Of a DNA stretch of 64,000 bases, positions 35,228-44,982 are shown one piece after another (position 1 is the first letter of the stretch; each line of letters opens with the position of its first letter). The stretch lies in assembly GCA_027080725.1 (NCBI GenBank), contig JALWRC010000073.1, positions 82,333 to 146,332 on the forward strand, in the 5' to 3' direction. Origin of the DNA: Saprospiraceae bacterium (GTDB taxonomy: Bacteria; Bacteroidota; Bacteroidia; Chitinophagales; Saprospiraceae). A model generated the notes under the pieces. It was given only the letters and a program-made list of their open reading frames with translations. It did not search any database and had not been told where the DNA came from. The position numbers and the translations under genes are program-made.

Positions 35228-35266
35228 AAAAAAACCGCACTTATAGTCACTAAGTGCGGTTTTTTT
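35228..35266. terminator. Bidirectional terminator after the TlpA-like gene
   Basis: AAAAAAACCGCACTTA and TAAGTGCGGTTTTTTT form a perfect 16-bp stem around TAGTCAC. Confidence 0.93.
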
Positions 35267-35520
35267 ATTGGTCACCTCCAAAAATGAATTACAAAAAGTC
35301 CGTACAGGATTAAAGAACAATTCTGGAGCTATCAACACTATTACTGCCCTAATGACAAATCAAGTCGCATCCTCCCACTAACTAACAGGACACATAATAT
35401 ATAAGATACTACCTATATATATAAAGCACGTCATATAACCACAAATACGCATTATACAAATTTTACAATGATAAATAGATAAATATACACTACTTATATA
35501 TATACAATAATAAATATTTT

Positions 35521-35528
35521 TATCTTTG
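35521..35528 (+). promoter_or_regulatory. Possible distal -7 box (TATCTTTG) of the dcw cluster
   Basis: Perfect TAnnTTTG, 255 bases upstream of mraZ; it would give a long leader transcript containing the small frame at 35570. Confidence 0.4.
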
Positions 35529-35714
35529 TGCTTGTCATTGAGTTATCCATTACATAATATTATATATAATGAATAAACTCGACCAAATCGAGCAAAGGCT
35601 TCAATTTGGGTAATTTTTGAAAGGTTTTGGTTACAAAGGGCGACCTCTGTCACTTTTTTGATTACACATCACAACGTCAATACGCAATATATTAAAAATA
35701 ATCGTAATTTTTTA

Positions 35715-35740
35715 GTGGGATAAAGTGGCAGAAAGTGGGA
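35715..35740 (+). promoter_or_regulatory. MraZ operator: three TGGGA-type repeats at 10-base spacing
   Basis: GTGGGA (35715), GTGGCA (35725) and GTGGGA (35735) recur every 10 bases, with AAA-type spacers; a fourth partial GTG is at 35745. This matches the direct-repeat sites bound by MraZ upstream of mraZ in other bacteria. It sits right upstream of the TATATTTG box, where binding would block transcription, so autorepression is likely. Confidence 0.85.
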
Positions 35741-35747
35741 AGTAGTG

Positions 35748-35755
35748 TATATTTG
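35748..35755 (+). promoter_or_regulatory. -7 box (TATATTTG) of the dcw cluster
   Basis: Perfect TAnnTTTG, 27 bases upstream of the mraZ ATG and just downstream of the MraZ repeats. Confidence 0.7.
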
Positions 35756-35782
35756 CCCCTGTTAAACTGAGAAACAACTATT

Positions 35783-36232
35783 ATGATCCAGCTATTAGGC
35801 GATTACGAATGCCGATTGGATGGGAAGGGGCGATTAAAGATTCCCTCTGACCTGCTAAAGCAGTTGGGTGAAGACAAGGATAGTCGTTTCATTTTAAAAA
35901 GAGGCGAAGACAGGTGTTTGGTATTGTACCCAAACAGAGTTTGGGAAGAAAAGACGAAATTAGTAAACCAACTCAACACGCTCCTCAAGGAAGAACGGGA
36001 ATATAGAAGAGCATTTTTGCGCAGTGCGCGATATGTGGAGACGGACAGTTCTGATAGAATCAATATCCCGGGAAGTATGCTGGAATATGCCGGCATAGAA
36101 AGAGAGGTTAGGGTGTTGGCGTTAGGGGACGAAATTGAGATTTGGTCACTAAAGGAATACGCGGCATCAGAAGAGAAAGACGAACAAATTCTCAGAGAGG
36201 CTCCGGAACGGATTTGGAGAAAACAAGAATAG
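35783..36232 (+). CDS. mraZ: MraZ, transcriptional regulator of the dcw cluster
   Basis: A 149-residue protein of two SpoVT/AbrB-like swapped-hairpin domains (LLGDYECRLDGKGRLKIPSDLLKQL and FLRSARYVETDSSDRINIPGSMLEYAGI), the MraZ pattern; both DxxGRxxxP-type loops are visible in the forms DGKGRLKIP and DSSDRINIP. It binds TGGGA repeats before its own gene, which are present here at 35715-35740. First gene of the dcw operon; rsmH follows after 5 bases. Confidence 0.96.
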   Translation: MIQLLGDYECRLDGKGRLKIPSDLLKQLGEDKDSRFILKRGEDRCLVLYPNRVWEEKTKLVNQLNTLLKEEREYRRAFLRSARYVETDSSDRINIPGSMLEYAGIEREVRVLALGDEIEIWSLKEYAASEEKDEQILREAPERIWRKQE

Positions 36233-36237
36233 AATAA

Positions 36238-37149
36238 ATGGAATTCCATCAGCCGGTATTATTGGCGGAGAGTATTCAACAGCTGATTACTAATCCCGAA
36301 GGGGTGTATGTAGATGTGACATTCGGTGGTGGAGGACATTCCAAAAAGATACTTGAAAAGTTGGGTGCAAAGGGACGTTTGTACAGCTTCGACAAAGATG
36401 CGGAAGCCGTCGCCAATGCGCAAAAAATCGGAGATGACCGATTGGTCCTCATCCAAAGCGACTATCGTTTTTTGCAAGAGTACATGGAGTATTACCGCGT
36501 AACTCATATCGATGGTTTATTGGCTGATTTGGGGGTATCCTCCCACCAATTGAACGTCGGCGAGCGAGGATTTGCTTACCGGTTGGGAGGGGACTTGGAT
36601 ATGCGAATGGACAAGCGCTCACAGAAAACGGCGGCCCGGATTGTCAACCAGTATGAAAAGGAAGATTTGGTCCGGATTTTCAGCCGGTACGGTGAAGTGA
36701 GAAATGCCATCCAGTTGGCTACAGTGGTGGTGAAAGAGCGAAGCAAAAGGCCCTTCCGGGAAATCGACGATTTCATATCGCGAATACAACCGGTGATAAG
36801 AGGCAAAGCTCCTAAGTATTTGGCTCAGGTATTTCAGGCATTGCGTATCGAAGTGAATGGAGAATTGGAGTCGATAGACAAAATGCTGGAAGCGGCCAAA
36901 TCGCTATTACTTCCCGAAGGTAGATTAGTAGTCATATCTTACCATTCGCTGGAAGACCGGATGGTCAAAAACATGATTAGAAGCGGAAATACCAAAGGGA
37001 TTTTGGAACGGGATGATTTTGGAAGAATCAAAAAGTATTTCACCCCATTGTACAAGGGGGTACAAACGGCCACGGAAGAAGAAACCCAACAAAATTCGAG
37101 AGCGAGAAGTGCTAAGATGAGGACGGGCATAAGAACCGAAGAAAAATAA
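36238..37149 (+). CDS. rsmH: 16S rRNA (cytosine-1402-N4)-methyltransferase
   Basis: A 303-residue enzyme (MraW) that methylates C1402 of 16S rRNA. The opening MEFHQPVLLAESIQQL, the SAM loop YVDVTFGGGGHSKKIL, the block DGLLADLGVSSHQL, FAYRLGGDLDMRMD and the C-terminal LVVISYHSLEDRMVK are all RsmH hallmarks. It is the second dcw gene, as usual. Confidence 0.97.
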   Translation: MEFHQPVLLAESIQQLITNPEGVYVDVTFGGGGHSKKILEKLGAKGRLYSFDKDAEAVANAQKIGDDRLVLIQSDYRFLQEYMEYYRVTHIDGLLADLGVSSHQLNVGERGFAYRLGGDLDMRMDKRSQKTAARIVNQYEKEDLVRIFSRYGEVRNAIQLATVVVKERSKRPFREIDDFISRIQPVIRGKAPKYLAQVFQALRIEVNGELESIDKMLEAAKSLLLPEGRLVVISYHSLEDRMVKNMIRSGNTKGILERDDFGRIKKYFTPLYKGVQTATEEETQQNSRARSAKMRTGIRTEEK

Positions 37150-37171
37150 TGATAACAATCGATAACCTGTT

Positions 37172-37468
37172 TTGAAAGAAAAAAACACGATCACGAACAA
37201 GAAGAGCGGCACTGAGTGGGCATTTTTAAACATGCCCCTCAGTGTACTCCTTGGATTCCTTGGGGTTATCTATATCGCCAACTCCCATCATGCTCAGAAG
37301 AAAATCAGAAAAATCGAAAAATTAGAGCGGGAGGTCAAGTTGCTCAAATCGGAATACGTGGAGATTCAGACCAAAATAATGGAGCAAAGCACTCCAATGA
37401 AAATGCTTAAAAACAACGGGCAAAATAAGCTCGGGTATGAAAAAGGGGAAATTGTAAAAATAGATTAA
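37172..37468 (+). CDS. ftsL: FtsL-like cell division protein
   Basis: A 98-residue single-pass membrane protein. The start is a TTG (37172), placing a cytoplasmic basic stretch before the membrane segment MPLSVLLGFLGVIYIAN (about 20-38). After it comes a coiled-coil-type helix (KKIRKIEKLEREVKLLKSEYVEI). Size, topology and position between rsmH and ftsI are as for FtsL, which joins FtsQ and FtsB and activates FtsW-FtsI. Sequence conservation in this family is low, so context carries the call. Another start, the nearby ATG of MPLSVLL, is less likely because it would remove the cytoplasmic tail. Confidence 0.85.
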   Translation: MKEKNTITNKKSGTEWAFLNMPLSVLLGFLGVIYIANSHHAQKKIRKIEKLEREVKLLKSEYVEIQTKIMEQSTPMKMLKNNGQNKLGYEKGEIVKID

Positions 37469-37475
37469 CAAAACA

Positions 37476-39584
37476 GTGGAGAAGAAGAAAGAGGTACTGA
37501 TACGGCTATATCTGCTCTTGGGAGTATTCGCCATAATAGCACTCGTGCTGCTGTGGAGAACGGTAGATATCAGTATCGTGGAAGGGGACAAGTGGAGAAA
37601 AAAAATAGACCAGACGAATTTGAAATACAAAGACATCCCGGCAGACAGAGGAGATATCCTCGCCGATGATGACAAACTGTTGGCCACTTCCCTCCCCTCC
37701 TTTGAGATTAGGATGGATACAAGGGCGGAAGGGCTGACACAAACGATTTTTGACAAAGGAATTGATTCTCTCGCATGGTATCTATCGAGATATGTCAATG
37801 AGCAGCGGTCTGCTTACGAATATAAGTTGCTGCTAAAGAAAGCGAGGAAGGCAAACAATCGATACCTGCTCATCAAGCGCAAGGCAAATTTCGCCGAAAT
37901 GAAGCGCATGAAAAAATGGCCGATATTCCGAAACGGCGCTAACAAAGGTGGATTTATTGCCATAAGAAAAACGCAAAGGGTCAAGCCCTTCAATATGTTG
38001 GCCAGCAGGACGATAGGTGTATATGCCAAGGACAGGTCTCCCAAGGGGTTGGAGGGAAGTTACAACTCTTACCTCTCAGGAAAAGACGGGAGGAGTCTGA
38101 TGAAAAGGATAAAAGGCGGGATTTGGCTGCCCGTCAGCGAAGAATCAAAGATCGATCCCGTACGCGGACACGATATAAAGACCACCATCAATGTCAATAT
38201 GCAAGATATTGCTCAACAGGCATTGTTGAAAGGATTGAGAAAAAGCGGTGGAGACAAAGGTGTCGCCATCATAATGGAGGTGAAGACCGGTGCAATAAAA
38301 GCCATAGCCAACCTGCGAAAGACGCGGACCGGAGGTTGGGCTGAAGTGTACAATGACGCGGTACTAACTGCTACAGAACCCGGTTCTACTTTTAAACTGG
38401 CCAGTGTATTGGCCTTAATGGAAGACAAGCTGGCCGGGCCGGACACAAGGATTAATCTCTATAACGGAAAGCGTAAGTTCTACAATCAATGGATGCGCGA
38501 TGCAAGTTATCACAACCTGACGAGTTCGACCATAGCAGAGGCATTTACCATTTCATCCAACGTAGGAATTGCCGGATTGATATGGAAGTATTACAAAGAA
38601 AACCAAAGAGGTTATGTCCAGCGTATCAAATCCTTTGGACTGAGCAGCCCCACCGGAATCGACCTCAAAGGAGAGACGAAGCCGCTGATAAAAGAGGCAT
38701 GGAACCGCAAGCAGGGTTGGAGCGGAGTTACCCTTCCCTGGATGGCAATAGGATATGAAGTAAAACTCACTCCGATACAAATGCTGACCTTCTACAATGC
38801 AGTGGCCAACAACGGAAAGATGATGAAGCCTTACTTGGTCCAAGAAGTCCTTAAAGAAGGCAGGGTAATAAAAAGTTATTCCCCTAAAGTTTTGAAAGAT
38901 CAAATCGCCCGATATGAAAATATCAAGGCAGCGCAAAAAATGCTCCGGGATGTCGTCATCAAAGGAACCGCTAAAAGACCATTGTCTACTGCTAAATGTC
39001 CGGTAGCCGCAAAGACAGGCACCACCCAAAGCGGCTACGGACTTGATAAGTCGAAGCTCAAATACCAGTCATCGATGATCGGGTATTTTCCGGCAGACCA
39101 ACCCGTGTACAGCGTATATGTAGGCATAATGAATATCCCCCGTGATAGTACGTATTACGGGTCAAAAATTGCCGGACCGGTATTCAGGGAGATGGTGGAC
39201 AAAGTGTATTCGAGTGAAAAGGCCTTTATAAGAAGGTTGCAGCCGGAAAAGAAACCGGTCGTATATGCTACCAATGGGATGGATGTAGCTTACGCCAAAG
39301 ATATCGAACACATCTTAAAGTATGTGGGAGTAACGATACCGGAAAAGCCAAAGACCGAATGGATTCAATTGTCTGCACACAGCAATATTCTCCGTGCGAA
39401 AGCACACTCTATTGCAAAGGGAAAAGTTCCATCGGTAATAGGAATGGGTGCAAGAGACGCAGCGTATTTGCTAGAAAAAGCGGGGCTAAAAGTCCGGATT
39501 CAAGGAATTGGAAAAGTCCAATCCCAATCTATCCGCCCGGGCTCAATCATAAAGGGTCAGGAAATCATCTTGCAACTCAAATGA
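37476..39584 (+). CDS. ftsI: FtsI, division-specific penicillin-binding protein with PASTA domain
   Basis: A 702-residue class B transpeptidase that cross-links septal peptidoglycan. It starts with GTG at 37476. A membrane anchor (LYLLLGVFAIIALVLLW) is followed by a dimerisation domain and the transpeptidase domain with the three active-site motifs: S304-T-F-K307, SSN near 360 and KTG near 512. Residues about 645-702 form a PASTA domain (VPSVIGMGARDAAYLLEKAG), as in SpoVD-like FtsI proteins of Bacteroidota. The stop overlaps the murE ATG. Confidence 0.96.
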   Translation: MEKKKEVLIRLYLLLGVFAIIALVLLWRTVDISIVEGDKWRKKIDQTNLKYKDIPADRGDILADDDKLLATSLPSFEIRMDTRAEGLTQTIFDKGIDSLAWYLSRYVNEQRSAYEYKLLLKKARKANNRYLLIKRKANFAEMKRMKKWPIFRNGANKGGFIAIRKTQRVKPFNMLASRTIGVYAKDRSPKGLEGSYNSYLSGKDGRSLMKRIKGGIWLPVSEESKIDPVRGHDIKTTINVNMQDIAQQALLKGLRKSGGDKGVAIIMEVKTGAIKAIANLRKTRTGGWAEVYNDAVLTATEPGSTFKLASVLALMEDKLAGPDTRINLYNGKRKFYNQWMRDASYHNLTSSTIAEAFTISSNVGIAGLIWKYYKENQRGYVQRIKSFGLSSPTGIDLKGETKPLIKEAWNRKQGWSGVTLPWMAIGYEVKLTPIQMLTFYNAVANNGKMMKPYLVQEVLKEGRVIKSYSPKVLKDQIARYENIKAAQKMLRDVVIKGTAKRPLSTAKCPVAAKTGTTQSGYGLDKSKLKYQSSMIGYFPADQPVYSVYVGIMNIPRDSTYYGSKIAGPVFREMVDKVYSSEKAFIRRLQPEKKPVVYATNGMDVAYAKDIEHILKYVGVTIPEKPKTEWIQLSAHSNILRAKAHSIAKGKVPSVIGMGARDAAYLLEKAGLKVRIQGIGKVQSQSIRPGSIIKGQEIILQLK

Positions 39585-41065
39585 GTGCAGTAACCCGGGA
39601 CATAGCGGACTTGACTAAGGATATTCCGGGGTTGGAAATCCTTCAAGCGGGAAAGTACCCTATCACAGGATTAGTCCTTGACAGCAGAAAAGTAACGTCC
39701 GGAGACCTGTTCTTCGCCATTAAAGGAACCGTCTCGGATGGACATAAATATATACAAAAAGCTATCGACAAAGGTGCGGTAGCCATCGCAGTGGAAGACG
39801 TTCCGGAAAATATCCACGGAGACATCGCAATCCTCCGGACAAATAATGTTCCGGAGATTATGGCGACAATTGCCAAAAAGTTCTTTGACAATCCGGCCAA
39901 AAAGTTGAACCTCATCGGAATAACAGGCACCAACGGCAAGACGACCATAGCCCGTTTGCTGTACAACACCTGGAGACAGATGGGCTTCAAAGCGGGCGTC
40001 ATCACGACCATCGATACAAGGATTGGAGAACGGGTCATCCCTTCTAAGTTGACGACTCCCGACTTACTCACCCTTTATAAGTGGTTGTATGAAATGGTAG
40101 AGCAAGGTACAGAATATGTAGCCATGGAAGTGAGCTCCCATGCCATCCAACAGGGAAGGGTAATGGGCATTCCTTTTACAGGAGCGATTTTTACCAATAT
40201 CTCCCATGATCATCTCGATTATCACGGTGATATGAAATCGTACATCGACGCCAAAAAGGGATTATTTGATCAGCTGCCATCAGCTGCTTTTGCCCTGGTC
40301 AACATCGATGACTCGAGAGGTAAAATCATGGTGCAAAACACCCCCGCCTCCGTAAGCACCTACGCGCTACGAAGGGAGGCGGACTTCAAGGGGAAAGTCA
40401 TTTCGATGGATTTGAGTGGTATGGAGTTACAATTTGACTCCCATCGCTTCATGACACGTCTTACGGCGCAATTTAATGCGTACAATCTGCTCGCTTGCTA
40501 TGGCGCTTGTACTCTTCTGGGACTGGACAGGGAGGAAGTACTCAAAGCGATTAGTGCTGCACCGCCCGCAGAAGGGAGATTTGAGATCGTACACTCCAAA
40601 GAGCGCTCGATCAAAGGAATCGTGGATTATGCCCACACTCCGGATGCACTGGCAAAGACACTGGAGTCCATCCAAAAGCTCAAAGCCAAGGGAAAAGTCC
40701 TAACGTTGTTCGGTTGTGGAGGGGATAGAGATAAGACCAAGAGGCCTAAAATGGGGCAAATAGCAGCAATGCTCTCAGACAGCGTCATACTCACTTCCGA
40801 TAATCCACGGACAGAAAGCCCCGCAGCCATCTTAGATGAAATTGCGGAGGGAATCCCAAGGGAGTTGAAGAAGAAAGTACTGCGTATAGAGGACAGGAGG
40901 GAAGCCATTCGCACCGCATGGATGCTGGCGGAAGAAGGCGATGTCATACTATTGGCCGGAAAAGGACATGAAAAATACCAAATCATCGGAGAGGAGCGAA
41001 TCCCCTTCGATGACAAAGAAATACTGGAATCATTAATGAATGCTTCCGACAAGATTATAGAGTAG
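39581..41065 (+). CDS. murE: UDP-MurNAc-tripeptide synthetase (meso-diaminopimelate-adding)
   Basis: A 494-residue Mur ligase. I start at the ATG at 39581, which overlaps the ftsI stop (ATGA); the open frame extends further upstream only because it is unblocked inside ftsI. The ATP loop GITGTNGKTT lies near residue 116, and the specificity motif DNPR (SDNPRTESP) near 407 marks the meso-diaminopimelate form, so this organism has DAP-type peptidoglycan. Other signatures: NISHDHLDYHG and IVDYAHTPDAL. A 205-base gap with two hairpins separates it from mraY. Confidence 0.97.
   Translation: MSAVTRDIADLTKDIPGLEILQAGKYPITGLVLDSRKVTSGDLFFAIKGTVSDGHKYIQKAIDKGAVAIAVEDVPENIHGDIAILRTNNVPEIMATIAKKFFDNPAKKLNLIGITGTNGKTTIARLLYNTWRQMGFKAGVITTIDTRIGERVIPSKLTTPDLLTLYKWLYEMVEQGTEYVAMEVSSHAIQQGRVMGIPFTGAIFTNISHDHLDYHGDMKSYIDAKKGLFDQLPSAAFALVNIDDSRGKIMVQNTPASVSTYALRREADFKGKVISMDLSGMELQFDSHRFMTRLTAQFNAYNLLACYGACTLLGLDREEVLKAISAAPPAEGRFEIVHSKERSIKGIVDYAHTPDALAKTLESIQKLKAKGKVLTLFGCGGDRDKTKRPKMGQIAAMLSDSVILTSDNPRTESPAAILDEIAEGIPRELKKKVLRIEDRREAIRTAWMLAEEGDVILLAGKGHEKYQIIGEERIPFDDKEILESLMNASDKIIE
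40087..40098 (-). repeat. Interspersed motif copy inside murE
   Basis: GTATGAAATGGT on the plus strand is an exact 12-base copy of the motif on the minus strand; it codes for YEMV in murE. Confidence 0.4.
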
Positions 41066-41094
41066 GTTCTATTATCATTCTCAGGTTGATTTAG

Positions 41095-41142
41095 CAGTTG
41101 CAGCAGTGTGCTGTACAAAGGTACGGCACCTGCTGTCAACTG
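41095..41142 (+). other. Long hairpin between murE and mraY
   Basis: CAGTTG (41095) + CAGCAG + GTGCTGTAC pairs with GTACGGCAC + CTGCTG + CAACTG (ending 41142) around AAAG, with two small bulges and one wobble. There is no T-run after it, so it looks like an RNA structure or protein site within the operon rather than a strong terminator. Confidence 0.65.
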
Positions 41143-41205
41143 TTAATGTTAAGCCCAGCGAAAAATTCGCTAGAGGCATTTCAACTAATATTAATCGAGA
41201 ATAAC

Positions 41206-41240
41206 CATTGCCGGCGGGTTGCAGACAGAGGCCGGCAATG
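41206..41240 (+). other. Second hairpin between murE and mraY
   Basis: CATTGCCGGC (41206-41215) and GCCGGCAATG (41231-41240) form a perfect 10-bp stem with a 15-base loop, 31 bases before the mraY ATG. Confidence 0.65.
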
Positions 41241-41270
41241 CAGGACAATGTGTACGACTAAAAGTAAAGG

Positions 41271-42509
41271 ATGCTGTACTATTTATTTGACTATTTGGAC
41301 AGCGTACTCGATTTGCCGGGTGCGAGGCTGTTTCAATATATATCCTTCCGGTCCGGGGTATCCATAATCTTATCCCTATTGATTTCGATAAGATTTGGGA
41401 AGCGGATCATACGTTATTTGAAAAGAATGCAAATAGGCGAAAACGTCAGAGAATTGGGCTTGGACGGAGAGGAAGCCAAGGGTGGAACGCCCACCATGGG
41501 AGGCCTCATCATCATCCTTGCTATCCTTGTCCCGGTACTCCTCATGTCTGACTTGAGTAACGTCTATGTACAATTGGTGATCTTATCCACGGTATGGATG
41601 GGCATCATCGGGTTTGTAGATGACTACATCAAGACATTCAAGAAGGACAAACAAGGGCTCAAGGGCAAATTCAAGATAATCGGTCAAGCGACGCTCGGTC
41701 TAATCGTCGGGTTAACCCTCCTTTACAACAATCAAGTCGTAGTGCGTATGAATTACGATACCGCGAAAGCCAAAGGGTATGAGATTCAATCGGTCAGGCA
41801 GGGAAAAACCGGGCAACTGGCAGATGTCAAGTCCACAATTACCAACCTTCCTTTTATCAAAGACAATGCCTTTGATTATGGTCAGATTCTATGGTTTCTA
41901 AAAGGGACAGCAGGCAATTTTAGGAGCATTCTATTTGTCCTTGCCGTCATCTTTATCATCACTGCGGTATCCAATGGAGCCAATCTGACCGATGGGTTAG
42001 ACGGATTACTCTCCGGCACGAGTGCCATGATAGGAGCGACACTGGGTCTCTTAGCATACTTCTCCGGCAACACCATCATCTCAGATTACCTCCACATCCT
42101 CTATCTTCCAAATACCTCCGAACTCGTAATATTTTCGGCGGCATTTATCGGGGCTTGTGTTGGATTTTTGTGGTACAACTCCTATCCCGCCGGGGTTTTT
42201 ATGGGAGATACAGGAAGTCTGACGATCGGGAGTTTAATCGCTGTTCTGGCAATTATCCTACGCAAAGAGTTGCTGATACCCATCTTATGCGGGGTGTTTT
42301 TTGCAGAGAGCTTGTCGGTCATCACACAGGTCGCCTATTTCAAATATACGAAAAAAAAATACGGTGAGGGACGGAGGATATTTTTGATGTCTCCGTTGCA
42401 TCACCATTATCAAAAGCTTGGCTTACATGAAGCCAAAATAGTGACGCGATTTTGGATTATTCAAGTCCTACTCGCCGTGGTAACGATTATAACATTGAAA
42501 ATACGATGA
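41271..42509 (+). CDS. mraY: Phospho-MurNAc-pentapeptide transferase
   Basis: A 412-residue membrane enzyme that makes lipid I from UDP-MurNAc-pentapeptide and undecaprenyl phosphate. About ten membrane segments are visible. Signature blocks: [36 protein letters not shown] and [12 protein letters not shown]. The stop overlaps murD (ATGATGA). A long periplasmic insertion around residues 155-200 ([16 protein letters not shown]) is typical of Bacteroidota MraY. Confidence 0.97.
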   Translation: MLYYLFDYLDSVLDLPGARLFQYISFRSGVSIILSLLISIRFGKRIIRYLKRMQIGENVRELGLDGEEAKGGTPTMGGLIIILAILVPVLLMSDLSNVYVQLVILSTVWMGIIGFVDDYIKTFKKDKQGLKGKFKIIGQATLGLIVGLTLLYNNQVVVRMNYDTAKAKGYEIQSVRQGKTGQLADVKSTITNLPFIKDNAFDYGQILWFLKGTAGNFRSILFVLAVIFIITAVSNGANLTDGLDGLLSGTSAMIGATLGLLAYFSGNTIISDYLHILYLPNTSELVIFSAAFIGACVGFLWYNSYPAGVFMGDTGSLTIGSLIAVLAIILRKELLIPILCGVFFAESLSVITQVAYFKYTKKKYGEGRRIFLMSPLHHHYQKLGLHEAKIVTRFWIIQVLLAVVTIITLKIR

Positions 42510-43804
42510 TTGCAATACTTGGAGGTGGAGAGAGCGGCATAGGAGCAGCACTTCTGGCCGCCAAAATGGGAAAGGAAGTTTTTGTGTCGGATATGGGTGC
42601 CATTTCCGGTCCTTTCAAACAGGTATTGCGCAAGCATCATATCCCTTTTGAAGAAAAGGGACATAGCATTGAAAAGATTAAAAGCGCCGAAGAGGTCATC
42701 AAAAGCCCCGGGATTCCACCGGATGCAGCAATAGTGCAAGCGATTGAAGCAAAGGGGATTCCCGTCATCGGGGAGATCGAGTATGCATACCGGCACTGTC
42801 AAGGTCGCATCATCGCGGTGACAGGTAGCAATGGCAAGACTACCACGACGAATCTCATGCACCACTTGTTAAGTGAAGCCGGGATGAAGGTGAGCAAATG
42901 TGGCAATGTGGGGCATAGTTTTGCCAAGGCGGTCATGTTGGAAGAACCGGATTATTATGTGGTGGAGCTCAGCAGTTTCCAACTCGAAGACATCGTGTCC
43001 TTCCGGCCGGATATTGCCATCATTACCAATATCTCTCCGGATCATCTCGACCGGTACCGGTACGATATCGAGCAATACGCCAGGGCGAAGTTCCGTATCG
43101 CAATGAACCAAAGGGCAGGCGATGTATTAATCATCGGAAGTCTGGATGCGCCGCTTAAGAAGGTCTTGTATGAAATGGCACCATCTCCTCAAAAAATTGA
43201 AGTAGGGAGCGGGCAAGCCAACAGGATACAAATCGAAGGCACAACGTATATGAAATACCAAAACCCTTCGTTGCGCGGACGGCACAATGGCCAAAATGCC
43301 TCATGTGCGGTAGCTGCAGCTCAAAAAGTTGGGCTTACGGAGGAGGACATTCGCCGTGGACTGGAGACCTTTGTCAACGACCCGCACCGGATGGAAGAAG
43401 TGGCCAATATTGGTGGAGTCCGCTACATCAATGACAGCAAAGCGACTAATGTCGATGCGGTTTACTACGCATTAGACGCGATGGAAGGACCGGTAATCTG
43501 GATTGCAGGTGGAGTGGACAAGGGCAATGATTATACCCAACTCTACGAGGTACTGCATAACAACGTAAAGGCGCTTATTTGCTTAGGCAAAGACAATGAA
43601 AAACTAACTGAGGCTTTCAAAGGAAAGATTCAAACGATAGAAGAAGCGCACTCGATGGAGGAAGCGATTCGACAGGCAAAGCAAATAGCTCAGGAGGGGG
43701 ATACCATTTTGCTATCTCCTGCCTGCGCAAGCTTTGATTTATTTGACAATTACATGCATAGGGGCGATGTATTTCGAACCCTGACAAAAAAAATAAATGA
43801 ATGA
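42506..43804 (+). CDS. murD: UDP-MurNAc-L-alanine:D-glutamate ligase
   Basis: A 432-residue Mur ligase that adds D-glutamate. The ATG at 42506, overlapping the mraY stop, begins the Rossmann-like [18 protein letters not shown]; the longer open frame would reach into mraY. Other signatures: [53 protein letters not shown] and [15 protein letters not shown]. Its stop overlaps the ftsW start by four bases. Confidence 0.97.
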   Translation: MIAILGGGESGIGAALLAAKMGKEVFVSDMGAISGPFKQVLRKHHIPFEEKGHSIEKIKSAEEVIKSPGIPPDAAIVQAIEAKGIPVIGEIEYAYRHCQGRIIAVTGSNGKTTTTNLMHHLLSEAGMKVSKCGNVGHSFAKAVMLEEPDYYVVELSSFQLEDIVSFRPDIAIITNISPDHLDRYRYDIEQYARAKFRIAMNQRAGDVLIIGSLDAPLKKVLYEMAPSPQKIEVGSGQANRIQIEGTTYMKYQNPSLRGRHNGQNASCAVAAAQKVGLTEEDIRRGLETFVNDPHRMEEVANIGGVRYINDSKATNVDAVYYALDAMEGPVIWIAGGVDKGNDYTQLYEVLHNNVKALICLGKDNEKLTEAFKGKIQTIEEAHSMEEAIRQAKQIAQEGDTILLSPACASFDLFDNYMHRGDVFRTLTKKINE

Positions 43805-44982
43805 ATAAAGGATTGAACATATTACATCAACTAAAAGGCGACAAAGGGCTGTGGGTAGTACTCATGTTCCTATCCATCGCCTCTGTGTTGACGGTATATA
43901 GTTCGACCTTTACCAAAGCATTTGTGTCTGCCGGGGGCAACACCGAATACTATCTCATGAAACATCTTATGATCTTAATCATCAGTGGTTTTGCCGCATG
44001 GATGGCGTATAAGACTCCATTCCGGTGGTTTATGAAATTGGCCCCATTGTTATTAATCATAAGTGTGTTCTTACTGGTAGGAGTTCTGGTCTTTGGATCG
44101 GACATCAATCAGGCGAGGCGATGGATGAAAGTCCCGATTATAGGTATGAGTTTTCAACCGTCAGAGTTGGCCAAACTCTCCCTCATCCTTTATGTAGCGG
44201 CTAAACTGGCTGAGAAACAAGACACTATCAAAGACTTCAAACGCGCCTTCTTACCGATCATTCTGCCGATACTAATTGTTGTTGGGCTCATCGCCCCGGC
44301 AGATTTATCTACGGCGGCCCTGCTCTTTATGACTTGTGTGCTTATGATGTTCATAGGAAGGGTAGATTGGAAGTATATCGCACTACTCATTCTGCTCGCC
44401 GTAGTGGTATTGGCCTTTCTGATTATCCTGGGGTCGATATTTCCGGATTTGGTCCGGCTGGATACCTGGGTGACACGTATCAATGAGTTTATGCACAACT
44501 CAGACGGAGGCTATCAGGTGCGCCAATCCAAGATGGCGATTGCACACGGGCACTTCTTTGGGGTGGGACCGGGACAAAGCATACAGCGCAACTTTCTCCC
44601 CTACCCTTATGCGGATTTTATCTATGCTATAATAGTAGAAGAATATGGGCTTTTTGGTGCTATTGCCACTATCGGAGTGTACTTTTTCCTGTTGTGGCGT
44701 ATTGTAAAATTGGCGACTAGATCGACCTCTACTTTTGCCGTAGTATTGGCTGTAGGACTCGCTTTAAATCTAGTCATTCAAGCCTTTGGTAACATAGCGG
44801 TATCTGTCCAACTGGTACCGGTCACCGGACTCACTCTTCCGCTTGTAAGTATGGGGGGAACCTCTATATTGATAGCGAGCATCTCGATAGGAATCATGCT
44901 CAGCATCAGTCGATACGTCAACGAAGAGTACAAACGGCGAAAGATGGCCTCAAAAGCAAGCGCAGATGAGGGCCATCATTAG
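43801..44982 (+). CDS. ftsW: FtsW, SEDS-family septal peptidoglycan polymerase
   Basis: A 393-residue membrane protein with about ten segments of the SEDS family, which polymerises lipid II at the septum together with FtsI. Signature text: ARRWMKVPIIGMSFQPSELAK and the C-terminal GLTLPLVSMGGTSILIASISIGIMLSISR. Its partner genes ftsL and ftsI are upstream. The end overlaps murG by 17 bases. Confidence 0.97.
   Translation: MNKGLNILHQLKGDKGLWVVLMFLSIASVLTVYSSTFTKAFVSAGGNTEYYLMKHLMILIISGFAAWMAYKTPFRWFMKLAPLLLIISVFLLVGVLVFGSDINQARRWMKVPIIGMSFQPSELAKLSLILYVAAKLAEKQDTIKDFKRAFLPIILPILIVVGLIAPADLSTAALLFMTCVLMMFIGRVDWKYIALLILLAVVVLAFLIILGSIFPDLVRLDTWVTRINEFMHNSDGGYQVRQSKMAIAHGHFFGVGPGQSIQRNFLPYPYADFIYAIIVEEYGLFGAIATIGVYFFLLWRIVKLATRSTSTFAVVLAVGLALNLVIQAFGNIAVSVQLVPVTGLTLPLVSMGGTSILIASISIGIMLSISRYVNEEYKRRKMASKASADEGHH

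Larger units (their letters stand above)
35267..35782. other. Long AT-rich upstream region of the dcw cluster
   Basis: This 516-base gap is AT-rich in its first half (many TATATA runs at 35400-35520). It has a TATCTTTG box at 35521-35528, a possible 14-codon leader frame at 35570-35614 (MNKLDQIEQRLQFG), the MraZ operator at 35715-35740 and a TATATTTG box at 35748-35755. Confidence 0.55.

Noticed and set aside
41095..41240. Terminator splitting the dcw operon
   Set aside because: Neither stem is followed by a T-run, and the downstream mraY shares tight gene overlaps with the rest, so an internal RNA structure is more likely.
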